Assembly (NCBI GenBank): GCA_013202335.1
Contig: JABMQR010000262.1
Coordinates: 1-50,709 of the forward strand
DNA length: 50,709 bases
Source of the DNA: Bacteroidota bacterium
GTDB lineage: Bacteria; Spirochaetota; Spirochaetia; JABMQR01
Direction of reading: 5' to 3'
Both the position numbers and the translations under genes were made by a program. This document shows, piece after piece, positions 16,046 to 25,777 of this stretch. The notes under the pieces are model-generated. The model saw only the letters and a program-made list of their open reading frames with translations. It was not told where the DNA came from and searched no databases. How positions within the stretch are numbered: the stretch's first letter is position 1; each line of letters opens with the position of its first letter.

Positions 16046-18745
16046 GTGAAGAAAAAATTAAACGGTATATGGCAATGTGAACTGCCTGGTGATGTGCAGT
16101 TCTCAATGGAAATACCTAATTGTTGGGAAAAATACAGTGATCGCAAAGATATTGGCGGAACCGTTGTTCTGTCCCGAGATTTCGATCTGGATTTACTCAC
16201 CGGGCGATCATATTTCCTCTGTTTCGATGCTGTCAGTTATCACTGCAAAGTATTTCTGAATAACAGGGAGCTGGGGACGCACGAAGGAATGTGGGACAGT
16301 TTTTCATTTCCAGTAAGTGATATCCTGCTGAACGGGCGTAATTCGCTGAGAGTAGAGGTTGAAAAACCCGGTTATTATGACGATGATCCCTATCCTCTTC
16401 GTCAAGTTCTTTCTGGATTCATCCCTGATGTTCTGTGTACTTTTGGCGGAATTTGGGGGGATGTCTGGGTTGAAGACTGCATGTTTGGAATTGTCGATTA
16501 TCATTATGCAATGGGGACGGCAGATGGAAGTTTCAGCATTCACTGGGGTGTTGTAACTGAAAATGCTGATCAGGATATTGCCTGTCGATGGGAGATCTTT
16601 GACTCTTCCGGAATTCAGATCCGCAGCGGTGTCGGGAATGCCGCGGTACTCAAAAAGAGTTTGGGCGGATACAGCGAATGTGCCTTTTCTGTCAACAATA
16701 TTGTTAAAAATCCACGTCTCTGGAGCTCAAGAGAACCAAACCTGTATACTTATAATGTGGAACTCGAATCAGATGGTGAAAATGTGCAGTTGTCAGGATC
16801 TTTTGGATTTAGAACTATCCACTACCAGGGAACACAGCTGCTACTCAATAATGAACCGATATATATGCGCGGAATCCTGCATTGGGGATATTATGACAGG
16901 AATTACATTCCAGTACCTTCAACCGATGAGATTGATTTGGAGATTTTAGGAATCCGGAGGTACGGATTTAACGCTATTAAGCACTGCTTATATGTTCCCG
17001 GTAAAGAATATCTATCCCGGGCAGATGAAGAGGGAATTCTGCAGTGGGTTGAACTGCCGCTCTGGCTGCCGGAGGCGAATGAGCATTTGTCTGAACGGAT
17101 ACGACGTGAATTTCCGCGGATAATCAGGAAGATAGCCGGACACCCCTCAATAGTCTTCACTTCTCTTGGATGTGAACTTGATGCCACCGTTGATGGGGCT
17201 GTTCTGCAGGAAATGTACCATCTGGTTAAGGAATCTACTGCTACCCTGGTTCGTGACAACTCAGGGTCGGGGGAATGTTATGGAGGACTTAAAGAGGATT
17301 ATGCCGATTTTTGGGATTATCATTTTTATGGGGATCTCCAGAATATGGAGAATCTCATGGAAACATTTACTCCTGGATGGCGGAATTTTAGGCCATGGGT
17401 GTATGGAGAATTCTGTGACAGCGATACCCTGCGGGATATGCCGGCAATTCGTTCGGCTAATGGAGAAAAACGGGTAGCTTGGGAGTCTGGAGATTTTCGT
17501 GAGAACCCGATATCACGTTTGAAACCCGATTTTTATCTTGATCATTATGAAGAACGGATGGAGAAAAGCGGTATATCACAGGATTTTAAGCATTTGCATA
17601 TGCTTTCCATTGATCACTCGATGGTTCATCGAAAAACAACTCTGGAGATGACCAGATCCTTTCCGGGAATTGGCGGTTACAATATTACTGCAATACGGGA
17701 TGTTCCTATCTGTTCAAACGGCCTTTTTGATGACCTCGGGGCAGCAAAATTTGATGCTGAAGAGTTTCGAAAGTTTAATTTCGATGTAATACTGCTGCCT
17801 GCCTGGGATTTAACCCGGATTTGGGAACATGGTGATCGGGTTATGCACCGGGAGCGCTATAACTTTTTTGGAGGCTCGGAATATCGGCTGACAATACTCG
17901 TTTCAAATTACCTTCCTTCCAATCTCAAAGCTGATAAGATGCTGGTGCATCTCATTAATTCTACAGGGCAGGTGATTCTTGAAGATACAATAGAGCCTGA
18001 TCAGGAATATTTCAAAACGGGGGTGGTTACTAAGGCTGCTGAGGTCATCTGTCAGCTGCCGGTCCTTGAAAGCCCGGAGGATTACCTGCTAAGGGTTGAA
18101 TTGTATGCTGGAGATCAGGTTTTCACCAATCAATGGCCCGTTTTTACCTACCCGGAGCAGTTGGGAAACATAAGTTCAGTTGGATTAATTGACCCGATGA
18201 ATATCTTTCACTCGCTGGATAAACTCTATTCCGTTAAAACTGCCGGAGAGACGGTTCCAGAAGAAGAAATACTCATAACCTCTTATCTTTCTCCCGAAGC
18301 TCTGGATTTTGCCAAAAAGGGCGGGGGAGTGTTCTATGTGCAGCGGGGAGCCGGGATTCTTCCTGCAGAAGAGGTCTCTTTCTGGAGAGAGGGTATGATT
18401 GTTAGGCAGCCGCATTCATTATGGTCCGAGGTGAAACGCACCTCTTACATGGACGATTTGCGTATGTTCTCATTAAGTACCGATACAGCCTTTCTTATCG
18501 AACAGTTTCAGGATCTTGGCTTTACGAATCCAGTATCATTAATACGGCGCTATGATTGCCGGGAATGGAAAGCATCGGACTATATGGTCGAGATGGCATA
18601 TGGTAAGGGGCGAATTATTGCTACCACCCTTCGGATTGAGGGCGGTATGGGTAAACAGCCCCGCAATATTGTGAATAATCCGTTTGGGCGTTGGATACTT
18701 CATCAGGCTATGCAGTATCTTATGCTAAATAGTGCAAAGGGGTGA
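16046..18745 (+). CDS. Glycoside hydrolase family 2 protein
   Basis: An 899-residue protein with the GH2 order: sugar-binding jelly roll (about 1-145), immunoglobulin-like domain (about 150-255), TIM barrel (about 256-520), then extra C-terminal domains. The probable acid/base is E377 in TSLGCELD, where family members usually have GNE, and the nucleophile candidate is E455 in WVYGEFCDS. Known GH2 activities include beta-galactosidase, beta-mannosidase, beta-glucuronidase and alpha-L-arabinofuranosidase; the sequence does not decide. No signal peptide. The GTG start at 16046 follows GGAG at 16031-16034 with longer than usual spacing. The Cys in place of the motif Asn is odd and could alter specificity. 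Confidence 0.85.
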   Translation: MKKKLNGIWQCELPGDVQFSMEIPNCWEKYSDRKDIGGTVVLSRDFDLDLLTGRSYFLCFDAVSYHCKVFLNNRELGTHEGMWDSFSFPVSDILLNGRNSLRVEVEKPGYYDDDPYPLRQVLSGFIPDVLCTFGGIWGDVWVEDCMFGIVDYHYAMGTADGSFSIHWGVVTENADQDIACRWEIFDSSGIQIRSGVGNAAVLKKSLGGYSECAFSVNNIVKNPRLWSSREPNLYTYNVELESDGENVQLSGSFGFRTIHYQGTQLLLNNEPIYMRGILHWGYYDRNYIPVPSTDEIDLEILGIRRYGFNAIKHCLYVPGKEYLSRADEEGILQWVELPLWLPEANEHLSERIRREFPRIIRKIAGHPSIVFTSLGCELDATVDGAVLQEMYHLVKESTATLVRDNSGSGECYGGLKEDYADFWDYHFYGDLQNMENLMETFTPGWRNFRPWVYGEFCDSDTLRDMPAIRSANGEKRVAWESGDFRENPISRLKPDFYLDHYEERMEKSGISQDFKHLHMLSIDHSMVHRKTTLEMTRSFPGIGGYNITAIRDVPICSNGLFDDLGAAKFDAEEFRKFNFDVILLPAWDLTRIWEHGDRVMHRERYNFFGGSEYRLTILVSNYLPSNLKADKMLVHLINSTGQVILEDTIEPDQEYFKTGVVTKAAEVICQLPVLESPEDYLLRVELYAGDQVFTNQWPVFTYPEQLGNISSVGLIDPMNIFHSLDKLYSVKTAGETVPEEEILITSYLSPEALDFAKKGGGVFYVQRGAGILPAEEVSFWREGMIVRQPHSLWSEVKRTSYMDDLRMFSLSTDTAFLIEQFQDLGFTNPVSLIRRYDCREWKASDYMVEMAYGKGRIIATTLRIEGGMGKQPRNIVNNPFGRWILHQAMQYLMLNSAKG

Positions 18746-18747
18746 TT

Positions 18748-20313
18748 ATGGAGAAAGGATATAGTTTAGATAGTGTATTTAATCTGCAAAACAGCCGGAG
18801 TAACCGCATATCCAGCTATGATAAGTCTGGAGGGAACCATGATTGGATTGAAATTCCTTCAGGCGAAACTGCAGTTATTGCCGACATTAAAGAGGCCGGG
18901 ATTATCCGTCATATTTGGTGCACTCACCTGAGTGTTGATGCAGATTGGGTCGAGGAGCATGCTTCCCTGCGAAAACTCATACTTCGTATGCACTGGGACG
19001 GTGAAGAGCATCCCAGTGTTGAAGCACCTCTGGGAGATTTTTTCGGTATTGGATTTGGTAAGCGGAAGAATTTCTGTTCAGATCCGCTTTCGATGAGTCC
19101 GCAGGAGGGAAGGGGTATGAACTGTTATTTTCCTATGCCTTTCATATCGGGAGCGAAAATCACCCTTCAGAGTTTATGTGAAAACAGCACTAATTTCTAT
19201 TATTATGTTGATTATGAGACTGAAATCCCTATTCCACAGCAGGATCAGAGCGGCTATTTCCATGCCCGGTTTAACCGTGAATTTAACACTTCGGGTTCGG
19301 GACCCAGGGAGCCGGGACATCTGAAGCGTGAGAAGGCGGGTGTTCCTGATGAGCCTGACTGGTATCCAGCTCTATGGCTTAACAAGAATATTACCGGAGA
19401 TGGGAATTACACCATTCTCGAGGCTGAAGGGCGGGGCAAATATGTCGGCTGTAATCTTAATATAGATGTCTTTGAGCCGCAATGCAATGACTGGTATGGA
19501 GAGGGTGATGATATGATCTTCATCGATGGCGAGTCATGGCCCCCTTCTCTGCATGGTACAGGGACAGAAGATTATTTTAATACCGCTTTCGGGCCGTCGG
19601 AGGAGTTTTCCTATCCAAATTTCGGAATTCCTCTTTACAGCGGGAATGAAGCCGGTTTTATGTATGGCGGGAAAAACAGTATGTATAGATTCCATATTAA
19701 GGATCCCATCCATTTTCGGAAGTCAATTCGGGTAACAATCGAACACGGACATGCGAATCTTCTATCCAATGACTATTCGAGCACAGCGTACTGGTACCAG
19801 CAGGAGCCGCATACACCTTTCAGAAATGAAATTACCCGGGAATTTGTTCTTCCCCGCATTAATGCCTGGGAGAAAAGAGCCAGAAAAATGGAACATATAT
19901 CCAGCTATATTTGGGATGGTGCTTTGGTACCGGGAGCAGCAGAAATTCTAAGTGGACTGAAAAATGATGATGTCACTTTGGTCTGTATTGCTCCTCAGAG
20001 TGAAGCCTCAGATCAACTGCAGAATGGATCAGTACTGGATATATGTGATCATATCGTACAGCCTCCCAAGGCTGATGATGAAGGGAAAATTCCGTGGAAG
20101 TTTGCTGATATTACGGCATCACTGAAATTAGCACCTGATACCTGTATTGTTATTTCCAGAGAGGAGATCACGGTAGAGGCGGCTGGAAACAGCGGTCTGA
20201 AAACGATAGGCATTGGGGATGCTCAGAAATTATTTAAAGCCAACTATGTAGTTGGCGACGTCGGAGAATTATCTGCTGCAGTGATAAGGAAGCTATTTCT
20301 TCAAGAAAAATAG
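18748..20313 (+). CDS. DUF2961 / glycoside hydrolase family 172 protein
   Basis: A 521-residue protein with the DUF2961 signature WYGEGDDMIFIDG and GTGTEDYFNTAFG. DUF2961 was reclassified as GH172, with characterised members acting on difructose anhydride, fructofuranose and arabinofuranose linkages. E252 (YGEGDD) and E274 (GTEDYF) are spaced like the two catalytic glutamates of the characterised enzyme. No signal peptide, so a cytosolic role on imported oligosaccharide is likely. I chose ATG 18748 because AAGGGG at 18737-18742 precedes it by 5 nt; the GTG at 18742 would overlap the previous stop. Together with GH127 it hints at furanosidic sugars in the substrate. Confidence 0.88.
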   Translation: MEKGYSLDSVFNLQNSRSNRISSYDKSGGNHDWIEIPSGETAVIADIKEAGIIRHIWCTHLSVDADWVEEHASLRKLILRMHWDGEEHPSVEAPLGDFFGIGFGKRKNFCSDPLSMSPQEGRGMNCYFPMPFISGAKITLQSLCENSTNFYYYVDYETEIPIPQQDQSGYFHARFNREFNTSGSGPREPGHLKREKAGVPDEPDWYPALWLNKNITGDGNYTILEAEGRGKYVGCNLNIDVFEPQCNDWYGEGDDMIFIDGESWPPSLHGTGTEDYFNTAFGPSEEFSYPNFGIPLYSGNEAGFMYGGKNSMYRFHIKDPIHFRKSIRVTIEHGHANLLSNDYSSTAYWYQQEPHTPFRNEITREFVLPRINAWEKRARKMEHISSYIWDGALVPGAAEILSGLKNDDVTLVCIAPQSEASDQLQNGSVLDICDHIVQPPKADDEGKIPWKFADITASLKLAPDTCIVISREEITVEAAGNSGLKTIGIGDAQKLFKANYVVGDVGELSAAVIRKLFLQEK

Positions 20314-20314
20314 G

Positions 20315-20340
20315 ACTGGGTGAAATAGTTCACATCCAGT
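20315..20340 (+). other. Intercistronic hairpin between GH172 and GH127 genes
   Basis: ACTGG-GTGAA (20315-20324) pairs with TTCAC (20329-20333) and CCAGT (20336-20340), with a 4-nt loop and a 2-nt bulge. No T-tract follows. Likely an RNA processing or stability element. Confidence 0.5.
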
Positions 20341-20369
20341 GAAAAGTACATCCAATTCCGGGAGCGACT

Positions 20370-22286
20370 ATGATAGACAAACAGAAATATACTTTTTTCC
20401 CAGTAGGTACAGTTAAACCATCTGGATGGCTGCGTCGCCAGCTGGAAATACAGGCTGAAGGTCTTGGAGGGAAACTTCACACTTTCTGGCCTGATATAAA
20501 GGAGAGTAAATGGGTCGGTGGTGACCAGGAAGGGTGGGAACGCGTACCCTACTGGCTGGATGGATTTATTCCGCTGGCATATCTGCTCGGAGATGAAAAG
20601 TTTATTGAAAGTGCCAGGTACTATATAAACTATATTATCAATACCCAAATGGAAGATGGATGGATTGGACCTTTTGGAGCACCGGATGAACGAAAGCAGT
20701 GTGATATCTGGTCACATCTGCTTATAGCCAAGGTACTGTCCGTCTATGCAGAGGCCTCAGATGACCCGCGTATCCCTGAGGTTATGCTGCGGCTTTTTCA
20801 GGCCGTTGATAAGCATATAAGTGTAACACCGCTATTTGACTGGGCGCAGATGCGCTGGTATGAAGGTCTTATCCCTATTTTCTGGCTTTATGATAGAACT
20901 GGCGATTCCTGGCTGTTGGATTTTGCCACCAAACTAAAGGTGCAGGGTTTTGACTGGCGCTACTTTTTCGAGAACTGGCCCGAGAAGATGAAGAAACCGA
21001 CTCCGAAAAAGGAATGGAACCAGCTTGGACATGTGGTAAATAATGCAATGGCGATCAAATGTGCAGGCTTATGGTCGAGAATTTCCAGTGATAGTTCGGA
21101 TGCTGAATTTCCGCAGAAGATGATCGAAATCCTGGATCGCTATCATGGCACTGTTGTCGGGACCTTTACTGGTGATGAGTGCCTGGCGGGGACTTCACCT
21201 ATACAGGGTACAGAGCTCTGTGCTGTAGTGGAGTACATGTATTCACTGGAGTGGCTTACGGCAATTACCGGTGATGCGGCATATGGAGACAGGCTTGAGA
21301 AGATAACTTACAATGCCCTGCCGGCAACATTCCTGCCCGATATGTGGGCTCACCAGTATGATCAGCAGGTAAATCAGGTACAGTGTTCGCTTGAAGAAGA
21401 GGCTCCGTTCCGTACAAATTCCCCAGAGTCACATCTTTTCGGCCTTGAGCCGAATTTTGGCTGCTGTACTGCCAATATGCACCAGGGTTGGCCGAAATTT
21501 GCGGTAACCCTGGTTATGGCTTCAGAAACAGGAGTTGCGGTAACTGCATATGCCCCTGCGAAATTGGATGCTGTAATTGCCGGAAAGGCGTTCCGGCTCA
21601 CCATTGATACAGAGTACCCATTTAGAAACAGTATTCGGATTACAGTTGGAAGCAAAACTGAGTCAAAAATTTCAGTAGATTTGCGTATTCCTGCATGGTG
21701 TAAGAATCCGCAAGTTTCCCTGAATGGGGAATCGTTAGCTGTTGAACGTGGAACATATTTTTCAATAAAACGAGTGTGGAGCAAGGGGGATGAGATCAAA
21801 TTGCATTTTCCTGCTGATTTTCAATTGGTTAATCGCCCCAATGGAATGGTTGCAGTAGTGCAGGAACCATTGGTATATGCTCTTCCAATTGAAGAAGAAC
21901 GTCGCGAAGCTTCAGAGGTTCGCCGCAGAACATCATCCCATAGTGCTGATACAAATTGGGAGCTGCTGCCGGTATCAGCCTGGAATTATGGAATTGCAAA
22001 ACCTGGAGGTGGGGAATGGAAAGCGGGTGAAGTTACGATTCGGAAACCTGGTTCTTATCCATTTTCGCCGAAAGGAGCCCCTGTAGAGGTTAAGGTTGAG
22101 GTATACCCTGTTGTATGGAGCCTCGACAATGGGTTTTGTTCTGAGACTTCGGGCGCAGTGGTTGCTGGTGCTGCAGGAGAAGAGGTGATACTAGTGCCGT
22201 ACGGATGTACAAACCTGCGGCTTACGGAGATGCCGATAGTCACTAAACAGGGGCAGAACCCCAATTACAAGAAAATGTTGAGGTAA
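20370..22286 (+). CDS. Glycoside hydrolase family 127 (beta-L-arabinofuranosidase-like, DUF1680)
   Basis: A 638-residue protein with an alpha/alpha barrel and C-terminal beta-sandwiches. The zinc-thiolate site of GH127 can be traced: E282 and C284 in GTELCAVVEY, and C365-C366 in NFGCCTANM. In the Bifidobacterium enzyme HypBA1 the equivalent Glu, Cys and Cys-Cys bind zinc, and the first Cys of the pair is the nucleophile. This supports a retaining furanosidase, most likely on beta-L-arabinofuranose, although other DUF1680 members have other specificities. GGGAG at 20360-20364 precedes ATG 20370. No signal peptide. Confidence 0.9.
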   Translation: MIDKQKYTFFPVGTVKPSGWLRRQLEIQAEGLGGKLHTFWPDIKESKWVGGDQEGWERVPYWLDGFIPLAYLLGDEKFIESARYYINYIINTQMEDGWIGPFGAPDERKQCDIWSHLLIAKVLSVYAEASDDPRIPEVMLRLFQAVDKHISVTPLFDWAQMRWYEGLIPIFWLYDRTGDSWLLDFATKLKVQGFDWRYFFENWPEKMKKPTPKKEWNQLGHVVNNAMAIKCAGLWSRISSDSSDAEFPQKMIEILDRYHGTVVGTFTGDECLAGTSPIQGTELCAVVEYMYSLEWLTAITGDAAYGDRLEKITYNALPATFLPDMWAHQYDQQVNQVQCSLEEEAPFRTNSPESHLFGLEPNFGCCTANMHQGWPKFAVTLVMASETGVAVTAYAPAKLDAVIAGKAFRLTIDTEYPFRNSIRITVGSKTESKISVDLRIPAWCKNPQVSLNGESLAVERGTYFSIKRVWSKGDEIKLHFPADFQLVNRPNGMVAVVQEPLVYALPIEEERREASEVRRRTSSHSADTNWELLPVSAWNYGIAKPGGGEWKAGEVTIRKPGSYPFSPKGAPVEVKVEVYPVVWSLDNGFCSETSGAVVAGAAGEEVILVPYGCTNLRLTEMPIVTKQGQNPNYKKMLR

Positions 22287-22303
22287 CGGAACCTGGAGAT
22301 ACT

Positions 22304-24649
22304 ATGAGCAGAATGAGAGTTGTTGAAGAAATATATAAAAAATCCACTGCCTTGAATTTCGAAAGTATGTTTACTCAGGGTAATGGATATATTCACACAC
22401 GGGGCACACTGGAAGAGAAGTACCATAGCGGAGATGAGGATCGGGAATACCTGCGGAAACCGTTTAATGTGACTGTCGAGGAATTTCCTGAAACCGATTA
22501 CCAGGCAGGAACCTATATTCCCGTTATTGTTGGACCGCACCCGCTGTTGAATACGGTCTCAATAAATCTTCCCGGTTTTTGGGGATTCAAGTTGACATGG
22601 AACGGTGAATCCCTCATGCCGAATGAGGATAATTTTACGGCACATGAACGAGTTCTTAATCTTAATAATGGGGAGCTGGTGCGAAAAACACGGTGGGCAA
22701 CGTCTGATGGGGCTGAGATAGAAGTAACGTATAAACGGTTTATCTCAAAGGCTGAAAAACATTTAAGTATGCTGTCTATAGAGCTGGATGTAAAAAAAGG
22801 ATGTGGAAAACTGGGGGTTGTCTCGGGGATAAATGCCGGATTCAGGACTAATGGATATAACCACTTTACAAATATTAGCTGTGATGAAGCAGGTGATCTG
22901 ATCTATGCAAGAGTCGATACCAACGGAAATGATAGAGTAACCGTATCTTCCTGTCTGTATGAAGTTTGGGATTCAGAAAGGGGAAATGAAGCCGGCAAAT
23001 TATCTCTTCATAGAGGTGTTCACGGGAATGAGGTTCTTTTTTCAGGTGATTGTGATGTTGAGCAGGGATTCAGCATATCATTTGAAAAAAGTATTGTTAT
23101 TTCCACTAGCCAGGACGCGCTTCATCAAATGAACAGTTCGGTTATTGATTATCATAGAGTTTTCCATGAGCAGGCCCGAAAGGCAGGATATACTGTACTG
23201 GCAATGGAGTCGGCACTTGAGTGGGAGATTGAGTGGAAAAATGCGGCTTGTAGAATATCAGGTGATGATAAAGTACAGGAAGCCCTCGAATTTTCATTAT
23301 ATCATCTCCTGAGAAGCCAGGAGAAACGGAATGACAGAATAACAGTTTGTCCCAAGGGATTTGCCGGAGAAGCTTATTTTGGCCGGTTTTTCTGGGATAC
23401 TGAAGCTTTTCTCCTCCCGTTTTTTATTTACACCGATCCTGCGCGTGCTCGAGACCTTGTTATGTTCAGGTACAATACTCTTGAGGGTGCTAAAAGAAAT
23501 GCGAAGGATTCTGGATATGAAGGTGCAAAATATGCATGGGAATCATCACTTTCGGGTGATGAGGAGTGTCCAAACTGGCAATATGCTGACCATGAAATTC
23601 ATGTAACGGCAGATGTCGCCTATGGTGTATGGCATTATATTTCGATTGTTGAAGATATTGACTTTCTTGAGGCGTATGGATTTGAAATATTGTGGGAGAC
23701 AGCAAAATTCTGGGAGAGCCGTGTGGACCGTTTTGATGATGATTCTATTGGTTATGCCGGAGTGATGGGGCCGGATGAGTACTCTCCCTTCAGTACCAAC
23801 AATGTTTTTACTAATGAAATGGCACGTTTTAATCTTACCGTTGTCAATGAGGCTTGGGAAGTATTGCAGCGGGAGCGGCCGCTGGTAATTTCAGGATTAA
23901 CTGATCGTTTAGGCATTGGGAAGGTCCAGTTGCAGCATATGCAGGAACTGGCAGAAAGCATAGTAAAACCAGAAATTCATGATGGTGTCATAATGCAGTG
24001 CAAGGAGTTTCCCGGATTTGTTTCATTGCCCATTTCCGCTCTGCGCACTGATGACACAATTCCAGTTGGTACACTTGTATCCCAGGAGCGACTCTATCGG
24101 TCAAAATTGCTGAAACAGGCCGATGTTCTGGCATATATGACACTATTCCCGAAACAGTTTTTAATGCAAGAATTTAGGAAAAACTTGCAATTCTACGAGC
24201 CTGTAACTTCCCATGATTCATCACTCTCATACTCAATCCACGCACTGGCGGCAGCGTATGCCGGAAATGAGGAAGAGACAGCCAGGTTTTTCAACAAAGC
24301 ACTATATCTTGATTACAACCTTGAGAATGGTAGGGTGGAGCGGGGAATTCACATTGCCAATGCTGCCGGAGTTTGGCAGATACTGGTATCTGGTTTCTGT
24401 GGTATCAGAACAAATATGTGGTCCCGAATTCTTGAAATATATCCCTGCATTCCAGATGGACTGGGAGATGTCAATCTCCGTTTTGTCTGGAAAGGAAATA
24501 TCTTTGATTTTACTATAAATAATAAAGTTATTACTGTTAAAACCATATATAATAGTAAGATGAAAGATTGTTGCTTGCAAATTTTCCGGAAGCAGTATGA
24601 AATTCCGATTACAGGAAATGAAATATGTATTAAAAAGGCTGATAGATGA
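22304..24649 (+). CDS. Glycoside hydrolase family 65 protein (disaccharide phosphorylase-like)
   Basis: A 781-residue protein with an N-terminal beta-sandwich, an (alpha/alpha)6 barrel and a small C-terminal beta domain. The probable general acid is E431 in DHEIHVTADVAYGVWHY, aligned with the EIH motif of maltose phosphorylase. Other family motifs are GYEGAKYAWESSLSG and MGPDEYSPFSTNNVFTNEMA. GH65 enzymes mostly phosphorolyse alpha-glucosides (maltose, trehalose, kojibiose, nigerose, or glucosyl-rhamnose or -glycerol), giving beta-glucose 1-phosphate; a few are hydrolases. The acceptor sugar is unclear. GGAG at 22295-22298 precedes ATG 22304. Its stop overlaps the LacI start by 4 nt (ATGA). 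Confidence 0.9.
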   Translation: MSRMRVVEEIYKKSTALNFESMFTQGNGYIHTRGTLEEKYHSGDEDREYLRKPFNVTVEEFPETDYQAGTYIPVIVGPHPLLNTVSINLPGFWGFKLTWNGESLMPNEDNFTAHERVLNLNNGELVRKTRWATSDGAEIEVTYKRFISKAEKHLSMLSIELDVKKGCGKLGVVSGINAGFRTNGYNHFTNISCDEAGDLIYARVDTNGNDRVTVSSCLYEVWDSERGNEAGKLSLHRGVHGNEVLFSGDCDVEQGFSISFEKSIVISTSQDALHQMNSSVIDYHRVFHEQARKAGYTVLAMESALEWEIEWKNAACRISGDDKVQEALEFSLYHLLRSQEKRNDRITVCPKGFAGEAYFGRFFWDTEAFLLPFFIYTDPARARDLVMFRYNTLEGAKRNAKDSGYEGAKYAWESSLSGDEECPNWQYADHEIHVTADVAYGVWHYISIVEDIDFLEAYGFEILWETAKFWESRVDRFDDDSIGYAGVMGPDEYSPFSTNNVFTNEMARFNLTVVNEAWEVLQRERPLVISGLTDRLGIGKVQLQHMQELAESIVKPEIHDGVIMQCKEFPGFVSLPISALRTDDTIPVGTLVSQERLYRSKLLKQADVLAYMTLFPKQFLMQEFRKNLQFYEPVTSHDSSLSYSIHALAAAYAGNEEETARFFNKALYLDYNLENGRVERGIHIANAAGVWQILVSGFCGIRTNMWSRILEIYPCIPDGLGDVNLRFVWKGNIFDFTINNKVITVKTIYNSKMKDCCLQIFRKQYEIPITGNEICIKKADR

Positions 24650-25662
24650 TTAAGAAGAGAGTCAATGTTACTATTAAGGATGTTGCAAAACTTGCCGGAG
24701 TTTCGGTAACCACCATATCGAACTATCTCAATAAACGATATGCCAATATGGCAACTGCTACACGCAATAAAATTGAGAAATCGATTAAGGAGCTTGGTTA
24801 TTATCCAAGTATTGGGGCAATGGCTCTCGCGCGAAACCGAAAAACCAAGACAGTGTGTATTGTAATACCCCATAATATTGACTACACATTTCATCATCCA
24901 TACTTTGCCGAAGTAATGCGTGGTCTCTCTTCGAATCTTGATAAAAATCATTATCGGGCAATGATCCTGGTGGGTGGTGACCGTAGTGAACCAGATTTGA
25001 ATTATCTGAAAGTAATTAGCAAAGGGATAGTTGATGGGTTCATATTTTTTGATATTAATAATAAAGATATGTATATTCATGAATTATCTTCCATTGAAGT
25101 GCCAATTATGGTTGTTGGTAAAAATCCCAATGGTGAAAAAAATTATGTAGATTCAAATATAGTTGAAGGCGCGGCTCTGGGGACTGAATATCTGATTTCA
25201 CAGGGACATAAACGTATTCTGCTGATTTCCGGACCAGGAAGCCTGGTGTTTTCTGAACAGACTATTACGGGATACAAACAGGCGTTGGCCAATGCAGCCA
25301 TTCCATTTGATGCTGAGTTGATCAAGTTTGGTAAATTTTCCTTTGATTTCGGTTATGAGACCGGATGTTCTCTGTTTAATTTCAGTCAAAATGACATTAC
25401 TGCAATCTACTCGGCCTCCGGACAAGCGACCCTTGGATTTATGAAAGCTGCAGAAGAGTACAATATTAACGTTCGGAACACTTTTTCTATTGTCAGCTTT
25501 GGGGAGAATCCCCTCGTCAGATCCCTGTTCCCATGGATCCCCTTTATTAAGCAGCCGGAAGTGCAGATAGGTAATTCAATTGGGACAAAGTTAATTGATA
25601 TGATACAAGCGGATAAGCACGAGTGTGAGCCGGAAATCTTCCCGGTTGAACTAATTACATAG
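24646..25662 (+). CDS. LacI-family transcriptional regulator inside the glycan cluster
   Basis: A 338-residue repressor. The N-terminal HTH is clear (TIKDVAKLAGVSVTTISNYL, residues 8-27), followed by the hinge (ALARNRKTKTV) and a periplasmic-binding-protein-like sugar sensor. The start overlaps the end of the GH65 gene (ATGA), so it is made as part of the same transcript and is likely a local sensor of a pathway sugar. Whether it binds the dyad at 7291 is uncertain, because that site does not look like a classical LacI operator. Confidence 0.93.
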   Translation: MIKKRVNVTIKDVAKLAGVSVTTISNYLNKRYANMATATRNKIEKSIKELGYYPSIGAMALARNRKTKTVCIVIPHNIDYTFHHPYFAEVMRGLSSNLDKNHYRAMILVGGDRSEPDLNYLKVISKGIVDGFIFFDINNKDMYIHELSSIEVPIMVVGKNPNGEKNYVDSNIVEGAALGTEYLISQGHKRILLISGPGSLVFSEQTITGYKQALANAAIPFDAELIKFGKFSFDFGYETGCSLFNFSQNDITAIYSASGQATLGFMKAAEEYNINVRNTFSIVSFGENPLVRSLFPWIPFIKQPEVQIGNSIGTKLIDMIQADKHECEPEIFPVELIT

Positions 25663-25777
25663 TATGTCATAGCCGACATGTTGCATTATGCTAAAGCATG
25701 TGTCATTTGCTGCTAAGTACATAATTCTACTATATGTATGTTTTCGCAGTTGTGCCTATGATAAACAGGATAATATT

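Noticed and set aside
16023..16049. Eight-residue leader frame whose TGA overlaps the GH2 GTG start
   Set aside because: Its ribosome-binding site is too close to the ATG, and a frame this short is expected by chance.
24349..25080. 243-codon minus-strand frame opposite the GH65 end and LacI start
   Set aside because: It is antisense to two well-supported genes, has low-complexity composition and matches no family.
25688..25777. Longer N-terminus for the GH38 protein (possible signal peptide)
   Set aside because: No ribosome-binding site precedes ATG 25688, and family members have the HTHWD motif close to the start. The TTG at 25778 has good spacing.
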